The position numbers and the translations under genes were made by a program. From Chitinispirillum alkaliphilum (GTDB taxonomy: Bacteria; Fibrobacterota; Chitinivibrionia; Chitinivibrionales; Chitinispirillaceae), in assembly GCA_001045525.1 (NCBI GenBank), contig LDWW01000005.1, positions 28,919 through 92,918 of the forward strand: a DNA stretch of 64,000 nucleotides. Reading direction: 5' to 3'. Positions 54,352 to 62,840 of this stretch are shown here, piece by piece (within the stretch, counting starts at the first letter, position 1; each line of letters opens with the position of its first letter). The notes beneath the pieces are model-generated. The model was given only the letters and a program-made list of their open reading frames with translations, was not told where the DNA came from and ran no database searches.

Positions 54352-54380
54352 TTGACTTAATTATTCCTGTGCCTTATTTT
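54352..54380 (+). promoter_or_regulatory. Predicted promoter of nrdJ
   Basis: TTGACT (54352-54357, 5 of 6) and TATTTT (54375-54380, 4 of 6) are 17 bp apart. The predicted start is about 90 nt before the coding region, and the strong NrdR box ends 20 bp upstream of the -35. Confidence 0.5.
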
Positions 54381-54478
54381 ATCTCCATCAAAATTACTTG
54401 TACTCTTCAAAACTCTGATACTAACCCCTTTGTTTTCATCCATACACATTCACCAGAATGGAAGGAGTTGCTAAGCTC

Positions 54479-56830
54479 ATGGTTTCCAGGACAGAATCCG
54501 AATTTTCCGGAAAAACGGTAAAATCGGTTATTATCAAAGAAAAGCCTCAACAAAACACTGCACCCATCCAAACTCTTAAGGAACGTCTTATTCAGAGAAA
54601 AATCATGATAAGCGACAACGCCAGAACCGTGCTTGAAAAACGGTATCTGAAAAAAGATGATAAGGGTAATATAATAGAGACCCCCGAAGAGATGTTTTTC
54701 AGGGTGGCCGAAAACATCGCCGGTGCCGAAAAACTCTTTGACTCAAAAGCTAATGCGGATATATGGACCGAAAAATTTTATAATATGATGGCAGCTATGG
54801 ATTTTTTGCCCAACTCGCCTACTTTAATGAACGCAGGGCGGGATCTTCAGCAGCTCTCAGCCTGTTTTGTGTTACCGGTGGGAGACTCCATGGAGGAGAT
54901 CTTTACCGCGGTTAAGCACACTGCTTTAATCCACAAAAGCGGGGGTGGAACAGGATTTTCCTTTTCACATATCCGTCCCAAAAATGACAGGGTCAAATCA
55001 ACCAAGGGAATCTCTTCGGGGCCGCTCTCCTTTATGAGGGTATTTGACGTTGCAACTGAGACCGTCAAACAGGGTGGTACTCGCAGAGGTGCCAATATGG
55101 GGATACTCAACTGCTCACATCCTGAAATTCTCGATTTCGTTGAGATGAAGGCTAATGATGGGGTGCTTGCAAATTTCAATATCTCCATTGGTATCACCAA
55201 CGAGTTCATGGAAGCTTTGAGAAAGGATGATGAGTATCCTCTGAGAAATCCAAGAACCGGTGAGGAGCAGGGGCGTCTCAAGGCTTCCAGACTTTTCAAC
55301 AGAATTGTGGAGCTGGCCTGGAAAAACGGTGAACCGGGAATCGTTTTCCTGGACAAAATAAATGAGACTAACCCCACACCTCATGTGGGCAGAATCGAGA
55401 GCACAAACCCCTGCGGTGAACAGCCTCTGCTGCCTTACGAATCATGCAACCTGGGCTCGATCAACCTTGCTCAGATGATATGTGAAAAGGCGGGGAAAAA
55501 GGAGGTGGATTATGTCAAAATGGCTGAGACAATCCGCACTGCAGTCCGTTTTCTGGACAATGTGATTGAGGTGAACAAATATCCCCTGGAGGAGATCGGA
55601 AAGGTCACCAAATCAAACAGAAAAATCGGTCTTGGAGTGATGGGGTTTGCTGATATGCTCATAGAGTTCTCTATCCCCTACAACTCATCCGAAGCTGCGG
55701 CTCTGGCCGAAGAGCTGATGAATTTCATGCAGGAAGAGAGCCACAAGGTGAGTGCGTATCTTGCACGTGAAAGAGGCACTTTCCCCAATTTTGAAGGTTC
55801 TGTATATGATACAGAAAACGGAATGAAACTCCGTAACGCCACTGTTACAACCATTGCCCCAACCGGTACTATCAGTATGATTGCAGGGTGCTCAAGCGGA
55901 ATCGAACCACTGTTTGCAATCGTGTACGAAAAAAATGTTCTCGATGGTAACAGGCTCCTTGAAATACATCCGGCGTTTAAAAAAGTCGCTCAGGATGAGG
56001 GCTTCTTTTCTGAAGAATTTATGCAGATGGTTGCTGAAAGCGGGAGTCTCCACAGGATACATGGGATATCAAAGCGGATCCGGGATGTGTTTGTTACTTC
56101 TCACGATATCGAGCCAAGATGGCATGTGGCGATTCAGGCCGCTTTCCAGAAATTTACCGACAACGCGGTTTCCAAAACTGTAAACTTCCGAAATGAAGCA
56201 ACACCAAAGGAAGTCGAGGAGGTATTTCGTTTCGCCTATGAGATGGGGTGCAAAGGAGTTACTGTGTACCGTGATGGCTCGAGAATGAATCAGGTGATAA
56301 CGGCCGGAAGCGGCGGGAGCACATCCGGCGAAGGAGTTTCTGTTCAGGCTGGAATCATTCACCCAAGATCACGACCATCCATAACTCACGGACGTACCTA
56401 CAAAACAAAAACAGGATGCGGTACCCTTTATGTGAATATCAATTCTGATGACATCGGTCTGTGTGAGGTGTTCACTCAGATGGGTAAGTCGGGAGGGTGT
56501 GCCTCATCCAATGCCGAGGCTGTGTCGCGCCTTGTGTCTCTGTCGCTCAGAGCCGGCATAGACCCCTCATCAATTGTGGAGCAGCTCAGAGGTATCCGCT
56601 GTCCTATTCCTACTTGGCATGAAGGGGATATGATTCTCTCATGTGGGGATGCTATAGGCCGGGTACTGGAAAAAGCTATACATGAAGGAGAAGGAGGGGG
56701 AAAAAAGCAGATCAGCTATTCGGGACTGGATATGGGTTTTTGTCCTCAGTGTCCTGAGTGCGGTGGGATAATGGAGCATGAAAGCGGCTGTGCTACCTGC
56801 AAATCATGCGGTTTCTCAAAGTGCGGATAG
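54479..56830 (+). CDS. nrdJ: Adenosylcobalamin-dependent (class II) ribonucleoside-diphosphate reductase
   Basis: About 783 residues. ATG 54479 follows GGAAGGAG at 11 nt; ATG 54458 is an alternative with no ribosome site. The ten-stranded barrel has the first redox Cys in 'GILNCSHPEIL', the active-site loop 'NPCGEQPLLPYESCNLGSINL' (radical Cys in NPCGEQ; the block is quoted only in part) and 'PTGTISMIAGCSSGIEP'. The C-terminus has the TSCPD-type segment ('TGCGTLYVNINSDD') and a zinc-ribbon-like run of CxxC pairs ending in CGFSKCG. It makes deoxynucleotides with B12 and needs no oxygen, fitting an anaerobe. NrdR boxes lie upstream. Confidence 0.95.
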   Translation: MVSRTESEFSGKTVKSVIIKEKPQQNTAPIQTLKERLIQRKIMISDNARTVLEKRYLKKDDKGNIIETPEEMFFRVAENIAGAEKLFDSKANADIWTEKFYNMMAAMDFLPNSPTLMNAGRDLQQLSACFVLPVGDSMEEIFTAVKHTALIHKSGGGTGFSFSHIRPKNDRVKSTKGISSGPLSFMRVFDVATETVKQGGTRRGANMGILNCSHPEILDFVEMKANDGVLANFNISIGITNEFMEALRKDDEYPLRNPRTGEEQGRLKASRLFNRIVELAWKNGEPGIVFLDKINETNPTPHVGRIESTNPCGEQPLLPYESCNLGSINLAQMICEKAGKKEVDYVKMAETIRTAVRFLDNVIEVNKYPLEEIGKVTKSNRKIGLGVMGFADMLIEFSIPYNSSEAAALAEELMNFMQEESHKVSAYLARERGTFPNFEGSVYDTENGMKLRNATVTTIAPTGTISMIAGCSSGIEPLFAIVYEKNVLDGNRLLEIHPAFKKVAQDEGFFSEEFMQMVAESGSLHRIHGISKRIRDVFVTSHDIEPRWHVAIQAAFQKFTDNAVSKTVNFRNEATPKEVEEVFRFAYEMGCKGVTVYRDGSRMNQVITAGSGGSTSGEGVSVQAGIIHPRSRPSITHGRTYKTKTGCGTLYVNINSDDIGLCEVFTQMGKSGGCASSNAEAVSRLVSLSLRAGIDPSSIVEQLRGIRCPIPTWHEGDMILSCGDAIGRVLEKAIHEGEGGGKKQISYSGLDMGFCPQCPECGGIMEHESGCATCKSCGFSKCG

Positions 56831-56840
56831 TTCAGGACTA

Positions 56841-56875
56841 AGAAGGTCAACCACAACTTTTTGGGTTGACCTTCT
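56841..56875 (+). terminator. Strong hairpin after nrdJ
   Basis: Arms AGAAGGTCAACC (56841-56852) and GGTTGACCTTCT (56864-56875) form a perfect 12-bp stem with an 11-nt loop, 10 bp after the stop. No T run follows on either strand next to the stem, so it may be a Rho-assisted terminator or an mRNA-protecting 3' stem. Confidence 0.55.
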
Positions 56876-56947
56876 ACAGGCATTACCCTATACTGTATAC
56901 TGTATCTATCCACCTCTCATCTTAAATATGCATGCCGGGGTGCCGCT

Positions 56948-58705
56948 GTGGTCAGTATACTTCTGGTATCTAAAAACGAGCGTGAAAGACAGATCCTGAC
57001 AATGGCGTTTGAGCAGCGCGGTATAAAGTGTCTGCAGGTGGATCCGACATACCAAAGTTTTATGATTGTCCTGCAGTTCCATCCCGATCTGGTGTTGATG
57101 GAACTGCCCAAATCCTGCTCAGATCAGCTCTATTTCGCCAGCCTGCTGAAAAAACAGAAAAAAACAAAATCCCTGCCCATTATTGGCTACGGCAACTGTA
57201 CCGATATGATGGAGAAAAAAGGGTACATTAATATGGGGGTAAGCTGCTATCTGGATCGCCCCCTTAAGTTCTCCAAACTTTTGGAGATAATTAATCAGTT
57301 CCTCAAACTCAAAAACAAGACGTGTGAAGCAGAACCTCAGTTAACGGATAAAGAGAAGGATTTTGAACTTCTTTTAAATTCCTCGACCTCCAGGGGTGAA
57401 AAACTCGAATTGATGACAAAATATGTTTCCACACGGGTGGCGTTTCCTTTCACCGTAGCACGGGTACTGCATCTCACCCAGGATGAGAGAACGGGAGCGG
57501 GGGATCTTGCAAAGGCGATCACAGCTGATCCGGGAATTACCGCTCACATCCTGAAACTCTCAAATTCAGTTTTTTTTGCAAGTTCATCACGAAGAATAAA
57601 CTCCATCAAGGATGCCATCGTACGCATCGGTTTCAATGAGACCAAAAAGATTGTGATGAGTATGTCGGTGATAAAACTGTTTGATAACAAGGTGGAGAAA
57701 TTTGGCTTTAACCGCATGGAGTTCTGGAATCATTCGCTCTCCTGTGCTGTGGTGTCGGAACGAATCGCTCGCCAGACCGGGGCGGTCAATGCTGAGGAAG
57801 CATTTCTTACAGGACTGCTCCATGATATCGGGATGATATTTTTTGATGAGTTCTTTTCTCCCGTGTTCCAGAAACTTCTCGAAAACTCGATAAAAAATTC
57901 CCAACCCCTTCTTCAATGTGAAAAAAATGAGATCGGTGTTACTCACAATGATCTGGTTGGAGAACTTTTCCCCAAATGGAAACTGCCCAATAATTTAACC
58001 GAAGCTATTCTGGCACAGCATATGGCTGGTGACTGGAAAACTGCCCAGATCGACAATTCCGATAAAAAACTGGCGCTCTGTATTTTTCTGGCGGACATGA
58101 TTTCCAAAAGCCTTAAAATCGGGCGGGAATGTGATGAGTTTGTAAGACCTGTATCAAAGGAATTGCTGATAAGTTGTGGTCTTGGAGCAGGGGTCAATAA
58201 CTCCTTTGTTGAATCTGTGTCCGGTTCTGTTGAGATGTTCAGGAAATTTCTCAAAATTGAGGAGCGGGATCGTCAGGAAGAGAAATGCCTGGATCAGAAG
58301 TTAACTGCCGGCATACTGAACCAGCGCGGGGATATATTTATTCCGCTCGATAACTATCTGCGCAAAGAGGGCTGGGAGGTTGAGCGGTTTGATTCGCAGG
58401 CAAAATCCTCATCTATGGACAAAAAGCTTGACGTGCTGATCTTGTGGATTGATGAATTCTTCGAAGCAGAAAAAATCGCGCAGTATGAGCAGATTATTCA
58501 TTCCAAATCAGATGGGGTAGATATAGCCTATACGCCACTGCTGATTGTCTCCCCCGAAGAGCTTAAGGAGAGAGAAACTGAGCGGGTGAAAGTAATCAGC
58601 AGTAAATTCGATCTGGCCCATATGTCTCTTATGCTGGAAAAAATGGCAATCGAATTTTTCCCCGGGTCTTCTCAGATACAGAAGCCAACTGCACAGAAAA
58701 TTTAA
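56948..58705 (+). CDS. Pseudo-receiver plus HDOD-domain signalling protein
   Basis: A 585-residue protein, probably starting at GTG 56948. Residues 1-120 have a response-regulator fold, but the acidic pair is replaced (SKNE), the phospho-acceptor is Glu52 (in LVLMELP) and the conserved Lys is Arg (YLDRPL). Residues 145-340 are an HDOD domain ('FPFTVARVLHLTQDERTGAGDLAKAITADPGI', key parts only; 'LTGLLHDIGMIFFDEF'). Residues 430-585 are a further region of receiver-like length with 'DVLILWIDEFFEAE'. HDOD proteins often act downstream of two-component or cyclic-di-GMP systems. This one probably signals by binding rather than phosphorylation. Confidence 0.85.
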   Translation: MVSILLVSKNERERQILTMAFEQRGIKCLQVDPTYQSFMIVLQFHPDLVLMELPKSCSDQLYFASLLKKQKKTKSLPIIGYGNCTDMMEKKGYINMGVSCYLDRPLKFSKLLEIINQFLKLKNKTCEAEPQLTDKEKDFELLLNSSTSRGEKLELMTKYVSTRVAFPFTVARVLHLTQDERTGAGDLAKAITADPGITAHILKLSNSVFFASSSRRINSIKDAIVRIGFNETKKIVMSMSVIKLFDNKVEKFGFNRMEFWNHSLSCAVVSERIARQTGAVNAEEAFLTGLLHDIGMIFFDEFFSPVFQKLLENSIKNSQPLLQCEKNEIGVTHNDLVGELFPKWKLPNNLTEAILAQHMAGDWKTAQIDNSDKKLALCIFLADMISKSLKIGRECDEFVRPVSKELLISCGLGAGVNNSFVESVSGSVEMFRKFLKIEERDRQEEKCLDQKLTAGILNQRGDIFIPLDNYLRKEGWEVERFDSQAKSSSMDKKLDVLILWIDEFFEAEKIAQYEQIIHSKSDGVDIAYTPLLIVSPEELKERETERVKVISSKFDLAHMSLMLEKMAIEFFPGSSQIQKPTAQKI

Positions 58706-58726
58706 TCTAAGCTGCTATTCTGTGTT

Positions 58727-59563
58727 TTAATTCCAATCGTTTAGAGTCCAGTTCATTGGGAAAAATTTGATCTGGTATTCGCTATTAAGTAAGTACTTGC
58801 GGTCACTATCGTATACATACCGCGAAAGAAAGTGAACGAGTGCCTGTCTTTTTCTGCTCCGATGAAGCAAACCTCTTTTTTGTGGTGAAAAGCCATATTT
58901 GTTAAATCTTACATTCTTTAAAATAGCAGAAATATAAACCACATCCTCCATCGTATTGATAAAGAAAAAACCGGGGTTAAGGAGAATTTTCTCGATCTGA
59001 TCATCTAACTTAGAGTATAAGAGCTCTCCGGTGTAGGGCACATTTCTCAGGGGAGGACAGCTTTGGGATCCCCTTACAAGAGCAAACCTGACTTTTGGTT
59101 CATCCAGTTTTTGGGTGAGGATATTTTCGATCTGATCAAGCGTTAACTCCTCACCCATTATGTTGAATGGCTTTGTCTTAAACACATTTCCAATCTGCAG
59201 TATGCTGTTCATCGGAAACCTAAAAGAGCTCAGGCGCATGGGTCTTAGAGGATAGTGATCTATAACAATGCGCAATACAATGGCATTGTAGGCATTGATA
59301 TAGAAAGCAACCTTTTCTTCCCGTGTCCATCGGGAGAATACTGTTGAATCAAGGAAACCAAGCGAAAGAATAAATTTATCAAGAGGATACCTGTCCATCT
59401 GAAGCATATAGTAATCGACTAAACCATTTTCGCTTACATAACTACTCAAGATCTGCTCGTAATTTGTGTAGTAGAATCTGTGATTAGATGACAGAGGTTC
59501 TCTGAACAGTAGTAAAAGAAAGAGAATTGAAATGACGGGTTTTTTTATTCTGTTATATTGCAT
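58727..59563 (-). CDS. DUF547 domain exported protein
   Basis: A 278-residue protein with a signal-like N-terminus (VISILFLLLLF). The DUF547 blocks are present: 'EEKVAFYINAYNAIVLRIVIDHYP' (in part), 'IENILTQKLDEPKVRFALVRGSQSCPPL' (in part) and the terminal 'FFPMNWTLNDWN'. The conserved Asn-Ala-Tyr-Asn, His and Cys residues suggest a cysteine-type hydrolase or transferase fold, but no activity is established. It converges with the HDOD gene. Confidence 0.88.
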   Translation of the reverse strand: MQYNRIKKPVISILFLLLLFREPLSSNHRFYYTNYEQILSSYVSENGLVDYYMLQMDRYPLDKFILSLGFLDSTVFSRWTREEKVAFYINAYNAIVLRIVIDHYPLRPMRLSSFRFPMNSILQIGNVFKTKPFNIMGEELTLDQIENILTQKLDEPKVRFALVRGSQSCPPLRNVPYTGELLYSKLDDQIEKILLNPGFFFINTMEDVVYISAILKNVRFNKYGFSPQKRGLLHRSRKRQALVHFLSRYVYDSDRKYLLNSEYQIKFFPMNWTLNDWN

Positions 59564-59750
59564 ATCCGGCTCCCGGGAGAATCAAATTGAATGTGTTTTT
59601 CGGGGTCAGTCTCTCCATGCCTTATTTTATCAGCATCACTTTTGCTACTCTAAGGTGTCGATGCATTGTGGGTACGGAAAACATCTTTTATATTTTTTAC
59701 ATGCAAAAAGTGATTCAGCTTATCGAAGTACAATCTTAAATGGGTAAACT

Positions 59751-60143
59751 ATGTTTTTAAAACTGCTGTTTCTGTTTACAATAGTCCCTCTGGTTGAACT
59801 CTATATCCTTATTCAGATAGGAGGGGTTATAGGTGCCTGGAACACTATCCTGGCTGTTATTGCCACCGCATTTCTTGGGGCTGCACTGGCACGGAGAGAG
59901 GGTGTTTCAACGCTGTCCAAAATCCGCTTGAGTCTGGCAAGAGGGAATGTTCCCGGAGATGAACTGCTTGATGGATTTTTAATCCTGCTGGCAGCGATCG
60001 TTTTGATCACGCCCGGTTTTTTTACTGACCTCTTTGGATTTGCTATGCTCATTCGTCCGTCACGGAAACTGATTAAAAAGTACATAAAAAAAATTTTCAA
60101 AAATAAGATCAACAAAGGGTCAATGGAAATCCATATGCGTTGA
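59751..60143 (+). CDS. fxsA: FxsA family membrane protein
   Basis: A 130-residue protein opening with 'FLFTIVPLVELYILIQIGGVIGAWNT' (in part). It has four hydrophobic segments and 'ALARREGVSTLSKIRLSLARGNVPGDELLDG' (in part) between helices 2 and 3, the FxsA/YtzA signature. A Lys-rich cytoplasmic tail follows. FxsA overproduction relieves F-exclusion of phage T7 in E. coli; the normal role is unknown. Confidence 0.92.
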   Translation: MFLKLLFLFTIVPLVELYILIQIGGVIGAWNTILAVIATAFLGAALARREGVSTLSKIRLSLARGNVPGDELLDGFLILLAAIVLITPGFFTDLFGFAMLIRPSRKLIKKYIKKIFKNKINKGSMEIHMR

Positions 60144-60227
60144 TGTGAAAAAGATTTTCAAACAGGGAATACAGTTTGCTTCTTAGAGGATAAATGTTTC
60201 TCCCATTACATTTTAACGGAGGTATTT

Positions 60228-60419
60228 ATGAAGGCAATTGTGGATAAGGAAACCTGTATCGGATGTGAACTTTGCCCGGGGATCTGTCCGGAAGTCTTTG
60301 CAATGGGTGATGATGGATTAGCATACACTACGGTTGATACTGTCCCTTCTGATGCTGAGGAGAGCGCAAAAGAAGCTGCAGACAGCTGCCCGGTCGAAGC
60401 AATAAAAATCGAAGGATAA
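60228..60419 (+). CDS. Single-cluster ferredoxin
   Basis: A 63-residue acidic protein with CIGCELCPGIC and a distal Cys in 'AADSCPVEAIKIE', the pattern of small [4Fe-4S] ferredoxins of the Thermotoga/Desulfovibrio type. Length matches that family. ACGGAGG lies six bases before ATG 60228. It is a low-potential electron carrier in the cytoplasm, with partner unknown. A run of ten G (60467-60476) follows 50 bp after the stop. Confidence 0.93.
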   Translation: MKAIVDKETCIGCELCPGICPEVFAMGDDGLAYTTVDTVPSDAEESAKEAADSCPVEAIKIEG

Positions 60420-60573
60420 AATACCGCTCTTAAGAATGTGAAGCGCAACAAATCCCCTGGACTAAAGGGGGGGGGGCTTCTTTACAGGTAACCCGGTTGC
60501 GCCAATACTCCGGGAGTAACTGGGTCCCGTTTTTCTTAAAATCTTTTTTAAACTCAAGAGTGAATCTGAATGT

Positions 60574-60620
60574 AAAAAAAATGACAGGAACGGGGTATCG
60601 CACCAGACTCCTGTCATTTT
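60574..60620 (-). terminator. Intrinsic terminator of the PEP-CTERM gene
   Basis: Arms AAAATGACAGGA (60578-60589) and TCCTGTCATTTT (60609-60620) form a perfect 12-bp stem. On the minus strand a run of T (complement of 60574-60580) follows. It lies 16 bp after the stop at 60637. Confidence 0.85.
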
Positions 60621-60636
60621 GTGAAAAGCCGAAAAG

Positions 60637-60942
60637 TTATTTTTTTCTGCGGAATTTTTTCACCCCTAATGCCCCCAGGCCTGCAATGCCACTCGCTACG
60701 AGAATCATAGTGGTTGGTTCCGGGACTGAGCGGCGTGTATTACCTTTGTTTCTGCCGGGGATTTTGTCCCTGATCTGATGCCCCAGAGTATGTTCGATTT
60801 GGAAGTTATCTGTTTGGTAGGTGGGATTGTTTTCCAGAAAAGATTCCTGACTTGGTGATTTGCTGTTGTTTTCCTCGACAACAGCCTGAGGGGTTGTAAT
60901 TCCTAAAAAGAGAACCGCGGTGAGTAAAGTGAGCCATTTCAT
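60637..60942 (-). CDS. Small PEP-CTERM sorting-signal protein (exosortase substrate)
   Basis: A 101-residue protein. The signal peptide (1-20, ending TPQA) precedes a 52-residue mature stretch rich in Asn, Gln, Ser and charged residues with no Cys. The tail at 73-101 has the full PEP-CTERM signature: VPEPTT, a Gly/Ala-rich membrane helix and a basic end (KKFRRKK). AAAGGAGGG precedes the ATG. It lies 162 bp after the exosortase gene, on the same strand, with its own putative sigma-54 promoter and a terminator. The tiny mature part suggests a structural, matrix or glycan-carrier role rather than an enzyme. Confidence 0.92.
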   Translation of the reverse strand: MKWLTLLTAVLFLGITTPQAVVEENNSKSPSQESFLENNPTYQTDNFQIEHTLGHQIRDKIPGRNKGNTRRSVPEPTTMILVASGIAGLGALGVKKFRRKK

Positions 60943-60954
60943 AAAATCCCTCCT

Positions 60955-60978
60955 TTAAATGGTTAAATGGATAAATGG
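60955..60978 (-). repeat. Three 8-bp tandem repeats next to the PEP-CTERM ribosome site
   Basis: On the plus strand 60955-60962 and 60963-60970 are TTAAATGG and 60971-60978 is ATAAATGG. On the transcript they read CCATTTAT, CCATTTAA, CCATTTAA and abut the AGGAGGG ribosome site. They could bind a regulator or vary in number by slippage. Confidence 0.65.
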
Positions 60979-61078
60979 TTTGCCGGAAAGAGGAAAAGTT
61001 GAACAATCTCTTACAAATGTTTAAAGATTAAACGATGAAGAATAGTTTTAACCATTAACACTCTTTTCCTTTTTATAA

Positions 61079-61094
61079 AGCATTATCTGTGCCA
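61079..61094 (-). promoter_or_regulatory. Putative sigma-54 (-24/-12) promoter of the PEP-CTERM gene
   Basis: On the minus strand TGGCACAGATAATGCT carries the -24 GG and -12 GC exactly 10 bp apart and fits the consensus TGGCAC-N5-TTGCW except for one base. It lies just after the exosortase stop (61105) and would give a leader of about 125 nt. PEP-CTERM genes in proteobacteria are known RpoN/PrsR targets, which makes the match meaningful. No PrsR/PrsK gene is in the window. Confidence 0.6.
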
Positions 61095-61104
61095 TATCAT
61101 CTGC

Positions 61105-62574
61105 TTACTTCTCAAGAATAATGGGTATCAACTGGGATGCAAAGGAAATCATCTGATTAATTTTCTCCTCCTGAAGGTCCTGCTCACTTCTTCCCTGGAT
61201 AATCACTATCGTGGCGTCATTGAGTCCCTCATTTACAGTTCGCCGTAAGAGAGCCATATTATACTGAAGGTTATTGCCAATCACTTTCCCATCAACCCAA
61301 TAGAAATAGATCTGTATTTGGGTTTTGCCATCAACGCTGGATTTGGTTTTTCTCACTTTGTACAATTCTGAGTCGTTGCCAGGGATGTGTAATGACCTGA
61401 TAGGGGCGTTGTAGCTTCTTTTCCTGTTAATTTCAACTTTGTTTAGTTTATTTTGACTGGAGAAACTTCCGGAAAAAACGCTGAGCTGATCACCATCATC
61501 GTTTCTGTAGAGAAAGGATTGGGTGAAGTCTGGTCTTTCCCTGCTGCCTCCGGGATAGGGCTCTTCTGATTCTTCACCTCTCCATTCACCTAAATGAGCG
61601 GGAAAATGTTTGAAATGATTATAGTTATTATCAACAGAGAACAGCCTATCGATAGCACCTGTAAGCATGAGCATAACGATACACCATACAAAGGTGAAAA
61701 GAGAGAAGGGTTTTGCATTTCTGGATTTTTCAATTTTGAGATTTCTGTTTTTCTCTTTAGCTGAAAGAATCGATATAATGGTGATAACCGCAACAATGCC
61801 CACAGGATACATTATGGGAAGAAGCAATATTTCGTATGGTCCGTGTACATGTTCTCTGTATTCTCCGTAGTTCCAGAACCCGATTGCTGTGATACGTAAT
61901 GTATTGATTGCAACAGATATGGGGATAAGGGCGAGAATTACAGAAAATCTGTGCAGAGTAGATTTGAGACTGGTGTAGCTTAAAGGGATAGTGAAAGCGG
62001 CAAGCGCAATAAGCTGATTAATCCCTGAACACCAGGGCGCGACATCGAGAACAACATGGGGAAGGTAAAGTGATATCCCCTCATACGCTATATCAAGTCC
62101 GCTAATCGAGAGAATATAGGCGGATCCATACGCAGCCGCCAATTGCAACGGTTTCTGGAAATAGATCACAAGCAACTCTGTTGCAATCAGAATCGTTACA
62201 AGGTATGAACAAATCCAGGCTCCGCACATTCCTCTTCTCTGACCCTGTAAGAGAAAAAACATCCCTGCCACAAAAAGAAAGGGGGATGTTTCGATAAGAA
62301 GACGGTTGAGACTCAGCTGTGAAATGAGGGTGAGAAGGAGTGCAGATAATGTAAGGACGATACCGGTTGGAATTGTAGCTTTTGTGAATTTGCTGTTCCG
62401 CAGCTCCCGGCGCTTTGCCCACACCATATAGGCTGCAAAGATAAGGATAAGCGGTTTCCAGCTTTTTTCGAAAAACCTGTAATATATTAGTTGTAAGGAA
62501 TCTAAGTAGATGTAAGCGAAAAGCAAACTGACCATGAGTGAAGGGAGCAATTTCTGCAATATTGCTGTATTCAT
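61105..62574 (-). CDS. Exosortase fused to EpsI-type (DUF3485) domain
   Basis: A 489-residue protein. Residues 1-275 are the exosortase: eight or so membrane helices with the active-site Cys182 in 'VAPWCSGINQL', Arg227 in 'VAINTLRITAIG' and a His in 'EHVHGPYE' (242 or 244). Residues about 300-489 are an extracytoplasmic EpsI/DUF3485 domain ('FPAHLGEWRGEESE', 'QIQIYFYWVDGKVIGNN'), as in XrtA-type fusions. It is expected to cleave the PEP-CTERM signal and transfer the protein to a carrier. The adjacent small protein is the obvious substrate. No other exosortase gene is seen in the window. Confidence 0.93.
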   Translation of the reverse strand: MNTAILQKLLPSLMVSLLFAYIYLDSLQLIYYRFFEKSWKPLILIFAAYMVWAKRRELRNSKFTKATIPTGIVLTLSALLLTLISQLSLNRLLIETSPFLFVAGMFFLLQGQRRGMCGAWICSYLVTILIATELLVIYFQKPLQLAAAYGSAYILSISGLDIAYEGISLYLPHVVLDVAPWCSGINQLIALAAFTIPLSYTSLKSTLHRFSVILALIPISVAINTLRITAIGFWNYGEYREHVHGPYEILLLPIMYPVGIVAVITIISILSAKEKNRNLKIEKSRNAKPFSLFTFVWCIVMLMLTGAIDRLFSVDNNYNHFKHFPAHLGEWRGEESEEPYPGGSRERPDFTQSFLYRNDDGDQLSVFSGSFSSQNKLNKVEINRKRSYNAPIRSLHIPGNDSELYKVRKTKSSVDGKTQIQIYFYWVDGKVIGNNLQYNMALLRRTVNEGLNDATIVIIQGRSEQDLQEEKINQMISFASQLIPIILEK

Positions 62575-62840
62575 TTTTATACCCTTTTAAATCACGATTG
62601 ACTCTACTTACTAAAAGCAGAAAATATGCCGTATTGGCAGAGAAAGCTGCTGAGTTTGCGGCTGAGAATTAGATGTTAATGTATCTTGTGCCACTTGGAA
62701 AAATTCAACAGCCGTATTTGTTGAAAACCTGGTCAGTAGAATTGCTTTGGTTTAAAACCTGATACCAAAAACTATTTTGTATCTGTGTTAGAAATCGAGC
62801 TGCCCGAAAAGCAGCTGTTCCCAGAGAAATGGAAGATTAT

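Noticed and set aside
54145..54457. Possible cobalamin riboswitch before nrdJ
   Set aside because: No B12-box-like sequence was found; the region is better explained by NrdR boxes and a promoter.
60467..60476. Run of ten G after the ferredoxin gene
   Set aside because: Outside any gene or promoter; possibly a sequencing-prone homopolymer, with no functional link seen.
62660..62700. Second sigma-54-like TGGCAC upstream of the exosortase
   Set aside because: The -12 GC is missing at the required 10-bp distance.
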